DNA of 64,000 nt. Source: Campylobacter sputorum subsp. sputorum. Lineage in GTDB: Bacteria; Campylobacterota; Campylobacteria; Campylobacterales; Campylobacteraceae. The notes beneath the pieces are model-generated. The model had not been told where the DNA came from, did not search any database, and saw nothing but the letters and a program-made list of their open reading frames with translations. The DNA is taken from positions 186,001 to 250,000 of the forward strand of contig NZ_CP043427.1 of the NCBI RefSeq assembly GCF_008245005.1, given 5' to 3'. The translations under genes were made by a program, and so were the position numbers. Below are positions 17,088 to 27,608 of this stretch, in pieces. Within the stretch, counting starts at the first letter, position 1. The number at the start of each line of letters is the position of its first letter.

Positions 17088-19316
17088 CTAAAACCTACTT
17101 CCAATCATAAATTCAAATGTATTTGTATCATCTCCTGCTTCATCATTTAGAGGTTTTGTAAATATAAGTTGAAGTGGACCAATAGGTGTAGTCCATTCTA
17201 TACCGGCACCTGTGCTATATCTTTTGATTTGATCGATATTGTTGCCTTCGCCTATCATACCATAATCAAAAAATACCAAACCTCTCATTTTGATTCTATC
17301 TATCAAAGGAAAACTTAATTCTACGGAGTTATTAAATGATATTTCGCCACCTATTTCATCTCCATAAGTATTTTTAGGAGACACGCTTCTTGAATCAAAT
17401 CCTCTAATCGACCTCATACCTCCTAGATATATTCTTTCGTTAATCGGTAAGTAGCCATTATCCCAAGCTTTTTGAAACTCAGATTTGTATCTTAGGATTA
17501 AATCATATCCGATATAATCTGCTAATCCTTGATAAACATTAAATTTGGTTCTATTTTTAAAAAATTCAGAATCCCCGCCAGCTCCTGCCATTTCAAGAGA
17601 AGTAGAGGCTATGATACCGCTTCTTGGTAAATAGTAATCATCTGTGTTATCAAAAGATATAGATGGTATAAATGCACTTTTTAAATTCTTACCTGTTTTA
17701 TAGCCAGTTCTTATAAGGGAATCACTTAGTTTTTTAATATCGCTTTGCTCTATAACATAAGCCAAAGATACATTTGTATATCTTCCTAGTTGTCTTCCTA
17801 TCGCAGTTGTAAATCCATATGCATCTTCTTCGTATGTATCCCAATCGTAGTTATTAGCATATACCATTCCGCTTAAACTATATCTTGAATCAAATAGTCT
17901 TGGATTTGTTAAGCCTATCCTTCCACTTAGCTCATCATCACTTTTATCTATACCTATGACACCTTTTAATCCTGTTCCAAATACATTAGTATCAGATAAA
18001 CTTGCGCTTAATAGTAAGCCATCACTACTTCCATATCCGATACCGCCAGTAATTGAACCAGTAGGTGCTTCTTTTACATCTACAAGTAAATCTACTTGAT
18101 TGTCATTTACTCTCTCTTCTTTTATTTGAGCTTCATCAAAATAGCTTGTTCTTTTTAATGCATTCCTAGAATCAAGCATATCTTGCCTGTTGTATAAATT
18201 TCCTTCTGTTAGATAAAGCTCTCTTCTTATAACTTTATCTGCTGTTTTTTCATTTCCAGCGATATTAACATTTCTTATATAAACTTGATTTCCAGGTATA
18301 ACTTTGTAGTGTATAGCAACTGTGTGATTATCTTGATTTTTATCTGTTTGTGGTATAACTTTTACATATGCATATCCTTTGTTTGCGACGGCATCTTCTA
18401 TCTTTTTGGTATCAAATCTTAATTTTTGAGAATTCATTGTGTCGCCAACTTCAAGCTTAAAATCATCTTTTATTTCATCTGCATTTACACCTACAAAATC
18501 TGGGATTTCTAAAGTAATATCTGAAATTTTATATCTTTCACCCTCTGTTATATAGTATGTAAGTTCTGCTGTGTAGTTATCCATAAATGCATTAAAATAT
18601 GGCGTTGAAACTGTTGCATCTAGGTAGCCTTTTTTAAAATATTCATCTAGTATTTTTGCAGGATCGTTTGCAAGTTCAAAAATTTTAGCACCACCATCAT
18701 TAAATCCCCACATCCAACCTAATATCTCTTTTTGTTTATTTGCAACAGCTGGCTCTATATCTGAATAATCAAGTTCTTTTGCACCAACCAAATTTACATT
18801 TTGGATGATTATTTTTTCTCCTCTATTTACTTTCATAGTTACATGAAGACCGCTAGATCCTTCTGCTATTGGCTTTGTATCTACCACTACAACGGTATCA
18901 AAAAAACCTTTTACTTCATAAAATTGTCTGATTCTCTCTTTTGCTTTTTCCATACTAAATGTATTATAAATTTGACCTTGTTTGATTCCTATAAGAGATT
19001 CTATAATTTTTTTATCATTTGTAACAACGCCTTCTATGTCTAGTTTGGCTATGCTTGGTCTTTCTTTTACGATAAAAGTTATATGACCGTCTTTATTGTC
19101 AATATAAATATCATTGAAATAATTTTGCTCAAATAATTTTTTAATAGCTCTATCTGATTTTTGCGGAGTTAGTTCTTCGCCTATACCAAGACCCGCTATT
19201 TGAGTTGCAACTGTAGGTGATAGTTGAACTAAGCCTTCAAAATTTATAGATTTTATTTCTACACCATAAACACAACTATAAGTTGTTAATAAAGCTAAAA
19301 TAACTTGTTTTTTCAT
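17088..19316 (-). CDS. bamA: Outer-membrane assembly factor BamA (Omp85)
   Basis: 742 aa, essential insertase for beta-barrel outer-membrane proteins. Signal peptide 1-19, then POTRA domains to about residue 400, then a 16-strand barrel. The lid-lock motif appears as SIRGFD near 645 and the protein ends in phenylalanine (MIGSRF), as barrel proteins do. The divergent tyrA gene starts 83 bases away, the same neighbour as in C. jejuni. Confidence 0.95.
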   Translation of the reverse strand: MKKQVILALLTTYSCVYGVEIKSINFEGLVQLSPTVATQIAGLGIGEELTPQKSDRAIKKLFEQNYFNDIYIDNKDGHITFIVKERPSIAKLDIEGVVTNDKKIIESLIGIKQGQIYNTFSMEKAKERIRQFYEVKGFFDTVVVVDTKPIAEGSSGLHVTMKVNRGEKIIIQNVNLVGAKELDYSDIEPAVANKQKEILGWMWGFNDGGAKIFELANDPAKILDEYFKKGYLDATVSTPYFNAFMDNYTAELTYYITEGERYKISDITLEIPDFVGVNADEIKDDFKLEVGDTMNSQKLRFDTKKIEDAVANKGYAYVKVIPQTDKNQDNHTVAIHYKVIPGNQVYIRNVNIAGNEKTADKVIRRELYLTEGNLYNRQDMLDSRNALKRTSYFDEAQIKEERVNDNQVDLLVDVKEAPTGSITGGIGYGSSDGLLLSASLSDTNVFGTGLKGVIGIDKSDDELSGRIGLTNPRLFDSRYSLSGMVYANNYDWDTYEEDAYGFTTAIGRQLGRYTNVSLAYVIEQSDIKKLSDSLIRTGYKTGKNLKSAFIPSISFDNTDDYYLPRSGIIASTSLEMAGAGGDSEFFKNRTKFNVYQGLADYIGYDLILRYKSEFQKAWDNGYLPINERIYLGGMRSIRGFDSRSVSPKNTYGDEIGGEISFNNSVELSFPLIDRIKMRGLVFFDYGMIGEGNNIDQIKRYSTGAGIEWTTPIGPLQLIFTKPLNDEAGDDTNTFEFMIGSRF

Positions 19317-19398
19317 TAAATTTTACCTAAAATACTAGTATTAAAAGTGATATAATACCATAAATAATTTTGTTTTTTTATTAATTTTAAGGAAAAGT

Positions 19399-20229
19399 AT
19401 GAGAGTAGGAATTGTTGGACTTGGATTAATAGGCGGTTCGATGGGGTTGTGTTTGAAAAAAACTAAAATAGTTTCAAGCATTGTTGGGTATGACATAAAT
19501 AAGCAAAATGAAGAAGATGCTTTAAATTTAGGTTTAGTTGGCTCCATTATGGATATAGATGATATGAAAAAAAATTGCGATATTATTTTTTTGGCAGTTC
19601 CTGTAGAGGCTATCATAAAAATAACTCAGAGTTTTGGTGATATAGATGAAAATTTAACAATTGTAGAGCTTGGAAGCACAAAAGTTGAAATTTTATCAAA
19701 TGTTCCAAGCATTATTAGAAAAAATTTTGTTGCAGCTCATCCAATGTCAGGAACAGAATTTTCTGGACCTATGGCTGCAAAAGAAGATCTTTTTAAAGAT
19801 GCTGTAATGGTTCTTTGTGATATGGAGCAAAACTCAGAAATTCATAGAAGAAGGATAGTTGAAATTGCTTCACATATCGGTATGAAAATAGTTTTTATGA
19901 GTGCAACTGAACATGATCATCACGCAGCAATTATATCTCACATAACTCATGTTATAAGTTTTTCTTTGGCAAATAGTGTTATGAAAGAAGAAGATATTAA
20001 ACATATTTTAGCTCTAAGAGGCGGTAGTTTTAGCGATATGATAAGAACAGCAAAAAGTTCTCCTGAGATGTGGAGTGATATATTTAAGCAAAATAGCGAA
20101 AATATACTTTTTGCTATTAATATGTTTAGAAAAGAGCTTGATATATGTGAAAATTTAATTAAGCATAAAAAATGGGATGAGCTTAGAAATTGGATGAGTG
20201 AAGCTAGAAAAATAAGGGAAATTCTTTAA
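19399..20229 (+). CDS. tyrA: Prephenate dehydrogenase
   Basis: 276 aa NAD(P)-dependent enzyme making 4-hydroxyphenylpyruvate for tyrosine. Rossmann motif GLGLIGGSMG at residues 7-16, then LAVPVEAI, and the catalytic region AAHPMSGTEFSGP with the conserved His, plus SHITHVISFSLA. No chorismate mutase or ACT domain is fused, so it is the single-domain form. Ribosome site AAGGAAA before ATG. Confidence 0.94.
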   Translation: MRVGIVGLGLIGGSMGLCLKKTKIVSSIVGYDINKQNEEDALNLGLVGSIMDIDDMKKNCDIIFLAVPVEAIIKITQSFGDIDENLTIVELGSTKVEILSNVPSIIRKNFVAAHPMSGTEFSGPMAAKEDLFKDAVMVLCDMEQNSEIHRRRIVEIASHIGMKIVFMSATEHDHHAAIISHITHVISFSLANSVMKEEDIKHILALRGGSFSDMIRTAKSSPEMWSDIFKQNSENILFAINMFRKELDICENLIKHKKWDELRNWMSEARKIREIL

Positions 20230-20306
20230 ATTTAAATTATAAATTTACAAAAAATTTATAGAAATTTAGTTAAAATTAATACTTAATATATTTTTAAAGG
20301 TTTTTA

Positions 20307-21683
20307 ATGGCAAGAAATGGTAGAAGTTTTGGCGGTATAATATTTCTTATAATTTTTGTTATAATTGGAATTGGTTGCGTTTATCTTTTTAAATCGCCTA
20401 TGTTTGAGAGAAATGCACCTGAGGTAAAGCTAGATAACAAGATTTATTGGAATTTGAAAAATCCACTTCCTATAGAAGTTAGTGATGATAGTGGTATTAA
20501 ATTTATAAGAGTTAGTTTAAGCGATGGAACAAATAGTGTTACTATCGCAAATGAAACTTTTGAAATTCCTCAAAAAAACGCAAAACTTGATATCGTATTT
20601 CCTAAAACAGGATTTTTTGGCTCTAAAAATGAATATACATTAGTCGTTGAAGCCGTTGATAAAAGCTATTGGAAACTAACAGGCAATAGCACTATAAAAA
20701 AAGCAACCGTTAGCGTTGATACAAAAAGACCAGAAATTTATGTTATTAATCAATCATATTCTATAGCAAAAGGCGGTGCGGCAACTGTAGTATTTAGAGC
20801 AAATGACGAACAACTAAAAAGAGTTTACATACAGACTAATTATGGAAAAGAATTTATAGCAACTCCGTTTTATAAAGAAGGATATTATGCTGCTTTGGTT
20901 GCTTGGCCAGTAAGCGAGCAAAATTTTAGTGCTGATGTAGTAGCTGAGGATTATGCTGGAAATATAAGCAAGGCAAGGATTAGGTATTTTTTAAAAAATA
21001 GAACCTATAAAGAATCATCAATAGAACTTAAAGATAATTTTTTAGATGGCAAAATAGAAGATCTTGCAAATATCTATGCAAAAGATCCTTCTTCTCTTTC
21101 TAAGCTTGAGAAATTTAAATTTGTAAATGAGACACTTAGGATAGGTAATGAGGATAAAATAAGAGAAATAACTTCAAAAGTTCCAGATGGAATGTTGGAA
21201 AATTTTGATATAGCTCCATTTTTTCCTTTAAATAATGGAATGGCTGTAGCTAGTTTTGGCGATCATAGATTTTACTATTATGGTGATAAAAAAAACACAA
21301 TTAGCGAATCTTGGCATATGGGAATAGATTTTGCTAGCGTGGCACAAGCACAGATAACATCAAATAATCCAAGTCAAGTTGTTTTTGCAAATGAAAATGG
21401 GATATATGGATTAAATTTGATTTTATATCATGGTTTTGGTCTATATAGTTTATATGGACACTGCTCAAGTATCAATGTATCGCCAGGAGATGTTTTTATA
21501 AAAAAACAAAATATTGCAAATACTGGAACGACCGGTCTTGCACTTGGGGACCATCTTCATTTTGGTATGATTGTTCAAGGAATAGAAGTAAGACCCGAAG
21601 AGTGGATGGATCAAAAATGGATGAAAGAAAATGTTTATGATATTTTAAATAGTGCTAAAAAGGCTATGGTTGATAAAAAATAA
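20307..21683 (+). CDS. M23 family peptidoglycan endopeptidase, membrane-anchored
   Basis: 458 aa. One N-terminal membrane anchor (about 10-30), a long extracytoplasmic beta-rich region, then a LytM/M23 zinc domain from about 315: HMGIDFAS supplies HxxxD and GDHLHFG supplies HxH. All metal ligands are present, so it should be active on peptide cross-links of murein. It corresponds by position to the M23 gene next to tyrA and lpxC in C. jejuni. Cell-shape or division role is inferred only. Confidence 0.9.
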   Translation: MARNGRSFGGIIFLIIFVIIGIGCVYLFKSPMFERNAPEVKLDNKIYWNLKNPLPIEVSDDSGIKFIRVSLSDGTNSVTIANETFEIPQKNAKLDIVFPKTGFFGSKNEYTLVVEAVDKSYWKLTGNSTIKKATVSVDTKRPEIYVINQSYSIAKGGAATVVFRANDEQLKRVYIQTNYGKEFIATPFYKEGYYAALVAWPVSEQNFSADVVAEDYAGNISKARIRYFLKNRTYKESSIELKDNFLDGKIEDLANIYAKDPSSLSKLEKFKFVNETLRIGNEDKIREITSKVPDGMLENFDIAPFFPLNNGMAVASFGDHRFYYYGDKKNTISESWHMGIDFASVAQAQITSNNPSQVVFANENGIYGLNLILYHGFGLYSLYGHCSSINVSPGDVFIKKQNIANTGTTGLALGDHLHFGMIVQGIEVRPEEWMDQKWMKENVYDILNSAKKAMVDKK

Positions 21684-21717
21684 TCTGATTTATTAGTAGA
21701 TACTTAAGGATATAGTT

Positions 21718-22602
21718 TTGAATCAAATTACAATAGAAAAAAGGATAGAGGGTGTTGGTATAGGACTACATAAAGGCGAGCCTATAAAACTGGTCTTAGA
21801 GCCTCTTGAATCAGATATGGGTGTTGTATTTTATAGAAGTGATTTAGGAGTTAGTTTTAAGGCTGAACCAAAAAATGTTATAAATACACAAATGGCAACT
21901 GTTCTTGGTTCAAAAGATGGTTATGTTTCAACCATAGAACATCTAATGAGTGCAATTAGTGCTTATGGGATAGATAATATCAGAGTTGTTTTAGATGCAA
22001 ACGAAGTTCCTGTGATGGATGGCAGTGCTATGGCATTTTGTATGCTTTTAGATGAGGCTGGGATTAGAAAGCTTGATAAAAAAAAGAAAATTTTATCTAT
22101 AAAAAAGCCAGTTGAGGTTAGAATGGGCAATAAATTTGTAAAAATAGAACCATCTAAAGATTTTAAATTTGATTATACTATTAAATTTGATAATCCTGTT
22201 ATAGGAACACAAAATTTCGTATTTGATTTTAGTAAAAAAAATTTTATAGAACAGATTGCAAAAGCCAGGACATTTGGATTTTTAAAAGATGTTCAGATGT
22301 TAAGATCTAAAAATCTAGCACTTGGCGGAAGTTTAGATAATGCAGTAGTTATAGATGAAAATAGAATTTTAAACCCAGAAGGGCTTAGGTTTGAAAATGA
22401 GTTTGTAAGGCATAAAATTTTAGACGCTATTGGCGATTTAGCTCTGCTTGGACTTCCAATGATTGGTAAATATACAGCTTATGCTGGAAGTCATGAGTTA
22501 AACCATAAGCTCACATTAGATATATTAAGCAGCAAAGAAAATTATGAAATTTTAACACTAGATGGCGAGAAATCTGTAGAGTATGCAAAGGCTTTCGCAT
22601 AA
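21718..22602 (+). CDS. lpxC: UDP-3-O-acyl-N-acetylglucosamine deacetylase
   Basis: Committed step of lipid A synthesis, zinc-dependent, cytoplasmic; 294 aa as usual. The first metal histidine is in STIEHLMSAI near residue 77; the second site is in SHELNHKLTLDIL near 262, and DGSAMAF follows the first half. Start is TTG with AAGGA 8 bases upstream; no ATG lies nearby and the N-terminus fits the family. The stop lies inside the next coding frame (tsaB-like). Confidence 0.94.
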   Translation: MNQITIEKRIEGVGIGLHKGEPIKLVLEPLESDMGVVFYRSDLGVSFKAEPKNVINTQMATVLGSKDGYVSTIEHLMSAISAYGIDNIRVVLDANEVPVMDGSAMAFCMLLDEAGIRKLDKKKKILSIKKPVEVRMGNKFVKIEPSKDFKFDYTIKFDNPVIGTQNFVFDFSKKNFIEQIAKARTFGFLKDVQMLRSKNLALGGSLDNAVVIDENRILNPEGLRFENEFVRHKILDAIGDLALLGLPMIGKYTAYAGSHELNHKLTLDILSSKENYEILTLDGEKSVEYAKAFA

Positions 22603-22670
22603 AAAAAGTTGAAATTTTAGTTATTTGTCTTTCATCGCCTTTTTTAGTCGGCATATATGAAAATGGGAAT

Positions 22671-23045
22671 TTGATAGATTATTTTAAAAGTGATAAGAAA
22701 TGTGGTGATTGCTTGCCAGAGATTTTGCAATTAGCTTTAAATAAATTTGATATAACTCATATTATATACACAAATGGACCAGGTAGTTTTATGGGTATAA
22801 AACTAAGTTATATTATTTTAAAAACATTTTGTATTATAAAGGGTATTAAATTTAGTGCTATTAGTGGATTTGATGTAAGTGAGAATGGCGTAATAAGGGC
22901 AAATAAAAATATGTCTTTTGTTTTGAAAAATGGTAAAATAAATATGCAAAAAGCCCAAAGTGGCGGATTTTTTTTGCCAAAAAAACTAAAAGATGTAAAA
23001 ATTTATAATGATACTTTGCCAAATTATATAATTAGCCCTATTTAA
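22671..23045 (+). CDS. tsaB: TsaB-like protein of tRNA t6A synthesis
   Basis: TsaB is the non-catalytic partner of TsaD in making threonylcarbamoyladenosine on tRNA. The motif TNGPGSFMGIKLSY matches the family's GPGSFTGLR segment. The interval uses the first canonical codon (TTG, 22671) and gives 124 aa, but homology-like sequence runs upstream in the same frame to about 22599 (VEILVICLSSPFLVGIYENG), the expected first beta strands. That longer frame has no ATG, GTG or TTG; ATA at 22599 overlaps the lpxC stop (ATAA) and has AAAGG 7 bases before it. Real length is therefore probably about 148 aa. Shorter than the about 220 aa of E. coli TsaB. Confidence 0.8.
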   Translation: MIDYFKSDKKCGDCLPEILQLALNKFDITHIIYTNGPGSFMGIKLSYIILKTFCIIKGIKFSAISGFDVSENGVIRANKNMSFVLKNGKINMQKAQSGGFFLPKKLKDVKIYNDTLPNYIISPI

Positions 23046-23055
23046 GGATATTTGA

Positions 23056-23934
23056 TTGAAAATTTTAGTTCCAGCAACGAGTGCAAATTTAGGACCAGGT
23101 TTTGATACATTAGGACTTGCATTGGAGTTTTTTAATGAAGTAGAAATCAAACCTTTTAAGGTTCAAACTATTTCTATTAGCGGAGAAGGATGCAACAAGC
23201 CTTTTTTAAAAAAAAATAATAATTTTGTAAATATTTTTAATGAAATTTTTTTAGAACTTACTGGAAAAAGAGAAAATTTTAAATTTAAATTTAAAAACTT
23301 TATACCTTTTTCTAGAGGACTTGGAAGTAGTTCTGCGGTGATAGTTTCTGCCGTGGCATCTGCTTATAAAATGGCAAATTTTAAAGTAGATAAACATACT
23401 ATACTAAATAAATCTTTAATTTATGAAAACCATCCAGACAATATAACTCCCGCAACTTTTGGTGGTTTTAGCTGCTCTATAATAAATAATAATAAAGTGC
23501 TTTTTAAAAAATGCGATATAAGCTCAGATATAAAAGCTGTTGTTGTAATACCATCAAAAAGTATGGGCACAAAAGAATCAAGATCAAAACTACCTAAAAA
23601 ATATACAACTCTAGAGTGCGTAAATAACATATCTCACGCATCTTTTTTAACTGCATGTTTTTTTACAAAGCAGTATGATAGTTTGCGTTATGCTTGTAAG
23701 GATATGCTTCATGAAGACATTAGAATGAAAGCTTTACCAGAGCTTTTTGAAGTTAGAAATTTGGCTTATGAAAATGGTGCTATTATGAGTGCACTTTCTG
23801 GAAGCGGATCTAGTTTTTTAAATATAGTTCATAAAGACGACGCTAATAAATTTAAAAAACTTTTTATAAATAAATTTCCAAATTTTAGAGTTGAGATATT
23901 TTCATTTCAAAATGATGGTATTATAATAAATTAA
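23056..23934 (+). CDS. thrB: Homoserine kinase
   Basis: GHMP-family kinase making O-phosphohomoserine for threonine; 292 aa. N-terminal VPATSANLGPGFDTLGLAL and the ATP loop PFSRGLGSSSAVIVSA (about 85-100) are diagnostic, with SALSGSGSSF near 245 as the third motif. TTG start with AAGGA 7 bases upstream. Follows tsaB by 10 bases. Confidence 0.95.
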   Translation: MKILVPATSANLGPGFDTLGLALEFFNEVEIKPFKVQTISISGEGCNKPFLKKNNNFVNIFNEIFLELTGKRENFKFKFKNFIPFSRGLGSSSAVIVSAVASAYKMANFKVDKHTILNKSLIYENHPDNITPATFGGFSCSIINNNKVLFKKCDISSDIKAVVVIPSKSMGTKESRSKLPKKYTTLECVNNISHASFLTACFFTKQYDSLRYACKDMLHEDIRMKALPELFEVRNLAYENGAIMSALSGSGSSFLNIVHKDDANKFKKLFINKFPNFRVEIFSFQNDGIIIN

Positions 23935-23968
23935 AAAAGCAAAAAAAAAGAAAAACAAAGATATAATA

Positions 23969-24238
23969 GTGAAAGAGAAAAACAAGTGCTTACAAATTCG
24001 AATGTGTGTGGTATGCAAAAATAGATTTCCTCAAAAAGAGCTTTGCAGATACGAAGCTAAAAATCAAGATATAAAGCATTGGAATGGTGTTGGTAGAAGT
24101 TTTTATATTTGTATGCATTGTTTAGAAAAAGATATGAAATTTATAAAAAAACCTCTTGGTAGATATATTAAAGATATACATAAAATAACCGAGCAGGACT
24201 TAAAGGAGAAGCTAGTAAATGGCGAGTGTGAAGATTAG
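23969..24238 (+). CDS. rnpM: YlxR/RnpM family RNA-binding protein
   Basis: 89 aa, DUF448. [18 protein letters not shown] near the N-terminus is the family signature; members sit between nusA and infB in many bacteria and one has been shown to modulate RNase P. Here it overlaps infB by 20 bases. GTG start; the signature arginine comes just before an internal ATG, so the longer form is preferred. Two CxxC pairs (CVVC, CMHC) could bind a metal. Confidence 0.88.
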   Translation: MKEKNKCLQIRMCVVCKNRFPQKELCRYEAKNQDIKHWNGVGRSFYICMHCLEKDMKFIKKPLGRYIKDIHKITEQDLKEKLVNGECED

Positions 24239-26822
24239 TGAAATTGCATTAGAGATCGGTTGTTCTAGTGCTGAAATCATAAAAAAAGCTCAAGAAATGG
24301 GTCTAACGAGTGTAAAAAAGGCTGATAGTTCGGTAAATGAAAAAGAAGCAGAAGCTATATACATTTATGTTCAAACAGGTGTAATTTCAGATGAGTTATT
24401 GGCTAAAAAAGAAAAAAAAGCAGTTGCTAAAAAACCAAAAAAAGATTCCAAAGAAGAAAGTAAGCCAAAAGAAAAAAGTGCATCTAAAACGCAAAAAACC
24501 AAAAAAGATGAGATAAAAAAAGAAGAAGATGTAAAACCTACACAAGAAGATAAACCAAAAGAAAAAAGTATTCCTCAAAATGCACAAAAGCCTATAGAAA
24601 CGCTAGCTAGTGCTTCTTTACAAAAAAGAAGAGGACTTGTAATAGTAAAAAAGAAAAAAGAAGAACAAGAAGAAGCGCCAAAGATATCAAAAGAGATTTC
24701 TAAAACAAAAGAAGAGTCATTAAAATATTTAAATTTAGAAAATGCATTTTCAAATAGCGATGCAAATTTAGATAAAAAGAAAAAAGATAAAAAGAAAAAA
24801 GTTGCAGTTTCAAAAAAAGAATCAGTTCAAAAAGTTGATTTGCTTGGCGAAATGGCTGAAATTGTTTTAGAAGATGATGATATGGTTGTTTTACCAGATC
24901 TTACTACAAAAGAATTCACTCCAACCGTAAATCATCAAAATAAAAAACAAACAAATGTTTTAAAGCAGTCTTTTAACAAAGTTTTAGGCGAACAGAGCAT
25001 ACAAAGAAAAGCTAGAAAAAAACATAAAAAAGTAGAAAAAAAAGATAATAATGAAATAATAACATCTATAAATATACCTAGAGAAATTAGGGTTTATGAA
25101 TTTGCTGATAGGCTAAATAAACAACCAAGTGAAATTATATCAAAACTCTTTATGCTAGGTATGATGACAACTAAAAATGATTTTTTGGATGATGATGCTA
25201 TAGAAATTTTGGCTGATGAGTTCGGTGTTGAGGTAAATATAGTTGATACAAAAGAGAGCTTTGATTATGTAAAAGCTTATGAGGATGTTGAAATTGATAA
25301 AGAAAACGGGGTAAGTAGAACTCCTGTTATTACTATAATGGGTCATGTTGATCATGGTAAAACAAGTTTGCTTGATTATATAAGAAATTCTCGTGTTGCA
25401 AGTGGTGAAGCCGGTGGCATTACTCAGCATGTTGGTGCTTATATGGTAAATAAAGATGGCAGAAACATAACATTTATAGATACCCCGGGGCACGAAGCAT
25501 TTACTGCTATGAGAGCAAGAGGTGCACAAGTAACAGATATAGTAATCATAGTTGTTGCAGCAGATGATGGCGTAAAACCACAAACAATAGAGGCTATAAA
25601 TCATGCAAAGAGTGCAAATGTGCCTATCATTATCGCTATAAATAAAATGGATAAAGAATCTGCAAATCCGGATATGGTAAAAAGCAGATTAGCAGAACTT
25701 GATGTGTTGCCAGTTGAATGGGGTGGAAAATATGAATTTGTGCCAATTTCAGCAAAAACAGGAATGGGAGTAGAAGAACTGCTCGAAGTTGTGCTTTTAC
25801 AAGCTGATATTTTGGAGTTAAAAGCAAACCCAAATAGAGATGCAAAAGCTGTGATAGTTGAAAGTTCTTTACAAAAAGGTAGAGGTCCTGTTGCAACCAT
25901 TATAGTAGAAAACGGAACTTTAAATTTAGGAGATACAGTTGTTGCTGGTGTTGCTTATGGTAGAGTAAGAAGTTTAAGCGATGATAAGGGTGTTAAACTT
26001 AAAAGTATAAAACCAGGAGAGTGCGGCGTTATAACTGGACTTAGCGAAGTTCCTGAAGCAGGGGAAGCTCTCATAAGTGTTAAGAGTGAAAAAGAAGCAA
26101 GAGAATATGCTCAAAAGAAAATGGAGTATTTAAGACAAAAAGAACTTTCTAAATCTACAAAAGTTACCATTGATGAACTTGCTGATAAGATAAAAGAAGG
26201 CGAGATAAAATCGCTACCTATAATTATAAAAGCAGATGTTCAAGGTAGCTTAGAGGCTATAAAAGCAAGTTTGGAAAAGCTTAGAAACGAAGAGGTTAAA
26301 GTTGATATCATTCACTCAGGTATCGGAGGTATAACTCAAAGTGATATTGGTCTTGCTAGCGCTAGTCAAAATTGTGTTGTTTTAGGTTTTAATATAAGAC
26401 CAACTGGAACTATAAAAGAACAAGCAAAAGAACGCGGCGTTGAGATAAAAACATATAATGTTATATATAGTTTAATTGATGATGTCAAAATGCTACTTAG
26501 CGGTTTAATGAGCCCAATTCTTAGAGAAGAGCAACTTGGACAAGCTGAGATAAGACAGGTTATAAATGTACCAAAAGTAGGAGCTATTGCTGGATGTATG
26601 GTAACTGAAGGCACCATAAATAGAGGTGCAAAAATAAGACTTATTAGAGATGGCGTTGTCGTTTATGAGGGTAATGTTAGTTCATTAAAACGCTTTAAAG
26701 ATGATGTCAAAGAAGTTGCAAAAGGTTATGAGTGTGGCATTGGTATAGATGGATATAATGATTTAAGACAAGGCGATTATATAGAAAGTTATAAAGAGAT
26801 AGAGGAACAAGTTAGCATATGA
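24219..26822 (+). CDS. infB: Translation initiation factor IF-2
   Basis: 867 aa GTPase that brings initiator tRNA to the 30S subunit. The N-terminal IF2N helix bundle (about 1-45) is followed by a highly charged Lys/Glu-rich linker to about 280, a second IF2N segment, and the G domain with GHVDHGKTS (about 377-385), DTPGHEAF and NKMDK. C-terminal domains II-IV are complete. The ORF start overlaps rnpM, and the stop overlaps rbfA by 4 bases (ATGA). The A-rich linker makes long open frames on the other strand, which are not genes. Confidence 0.97.
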   Translation: MASVKISEIALEIGCSSAEIIKKAQEMGLTSVKKADSSVNEKEAEAIYIYVQTGVISDELLAKKEKKAVAKKPKKDSKEESKPKEKSASKTQKTKKDEIKKEEDVKPTQEDKPKEKSIPQNAQKPIETLASASLQKRRGLVIVKKKKEEQEEAPKISKEISKTKEESLKYLNLENAFSNSDANLDKKKKDKKKKVAVSKKESVQKVDLLGEMAEIVLEDDDMVVLPDLTTKEFTPTVNHQNKKQTNVLKQSFNKVLGEQSIQRKARKKHKKVEKKDNNEIITSINIPREIRVYEFADRLNKQPSEIISKLFMLGMMTTKNDFLDDDAIEILADEFGVEVNIVDTKESFDYVKAYEDVEIDKENGVSRTPVITIMGHVDHGKTSLLDYIRNSRVASGEAGGITQHVGAYMVNKDGRNITFIDTPGHEAFTAMRARGAQVTDIVIIVVAADDGVKPQTIEAINHAKSANVPIIIAINKMDKESANPDMVKSRLAELDVLPVEWGGKYEFVPISAKTGMGVEELLEVVLLQADILELKANPNRDAKAVIVESSLQKGRGPVATIIVENGTLNLGDTVVAGVAYGRVRSLSDDKGVKLKSIKPGECGVITGLSEVPEAGEALISVKSEKEAREYAQKKMEYLRQKELSKSTKVTIDELADKIKEGEIKSLPIIIKADVQGSLEAIKASLEKLRNEEVKVDIIHSGIGGITQSDIGLASASQNCVVLGFNIRPTGTIKEQAKERGVEIKTYNVIYSLIDDVKMLLSGLMSPILREEQLGQAEIRQVINVPKVGAIAGCMVTEGTINRGAKIRLIRDGVVVYEGNVSSLKRFKDDVKEVAKGYECGIGIDGYNDLRQGDYIESYKEIEEQVSI

Positions 26823-27184
26823 ATCCGGCTGAAATTAAAAGACTTAGAACACAAAGCGTTTTAAAGCAAATCATTCCAGAAGCTTTCGCAACTCTTGGAG
26901 ATGATATGCTAAAGGGTCTTTGTGTTACAGATGTAGAGTGCAAAAAGGGCAGATATGACGCTTTTGTTTATTTAGATAAGATGTTTTATGATGAAAAAGA
27001 GCAAAGCTATATCTTAAATCATTTGAAAAAAGCTTCAAAAATCATACAAAATTATTGTTTAGAAGACCAAGGTTGGTTTAGAGCTCCACAACTTCATTTT
27101 AAATTTGATGATAGATTAGAGTATCAAAATCATATGGACGATTTGTTTGATAAAATTTCAAAGGAACTAAATAAAAATGGTTGA
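26819..27184 (+). CDS. rbfA: Ribosome-binding factor A
   Basis: 121 aa 30S maturation factor with a KH-like fold. N-terminal [26 protein letters not shown] and the late [22 protein letters not shown] fit the family. It overlaps infB by 4 bases and rimP by 8, the standard order of this translation cluster. Confidence 0.92.
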   Translation: MNPAEIKRLRTQSVLKQIIPEAFATLGDDMLKGLCVTDVECKKGRYDAFVYLDKMFYDEKEQSYILNHLKKASKIIQNYCLEDQGWFRAPQLHFKFDDRLEYQNHMDDLFDKISKELNKNG

Positions 27185-27596
27185 TTTGTCATCTCTTATC
27201 GAGCAATGCGGTGTTAAATTTTATGGCGTAGAAACACAAAGCTTACCATCAAAAACTATTTATAGGATTTTTATAACAAAAGATGGCGGTGTTAATCTAG
27301 AAGATTGCGAGAAAGTAAGCAAGCTTTTATCGCCTATTTTTGATGTAGAGCCTCCAGTTGGCGGAGATTGGATTTTAGAAGTTAGTAGTCCTGGGCTTGA
27401 AAGAAGGCTTACAAGTATAGAAAATTTTGCAAATAGCATAAATGAACTTGTAAAAATAACATGCAAAAATAATGAAAATTTAAGCGGTAAAATACTAAAT
27501 GTAAAAGATAATGAGATAATTTTGCAAACCCAAAATGGTGAAACTATAATAAATTTCAATGATATAAAAAAAGCAAAAACTTACATAGAGTGGTAA
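27177..27596 (+). CDS. rimP: Ribosome maturation factor RimP
   Basis: 139 aa, 30S assembly factor. The segment VNLEDCEKVSKLLSPIFDVE and WILEVSSPGLERRLT are the family's central landmarks. Starts within rbfA and ends 12 bases before argH. Confidence 0.93.
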   Translation: MVDLSSLIEQCGVKFYGVETQSLPSKTIYRIFITKDGGVNLEDCEKVSKLLSPIFDVEPPVGGDWILEVSSPGLERRLTSIENFANSINELVKITCKNNENLSGKILNVKDNEIILQTQNGETIINFNDIKKAKTYIEW

Positions 27597-27608
27597 TAAG
27601 GAGCATTT

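Noticed and set aside
23962-23967. TATAAT as a promoter for rnpM-infB
   Set aside because: It ends one base before the GTG start, which would put the transcript start inside the gene; the cluster is probably read from upstream.
25155-25604. 149-codon frame opposite infB
   Set aside because: Cys/Tyr/Ile-rich shadow of conserved IF-2 codons.
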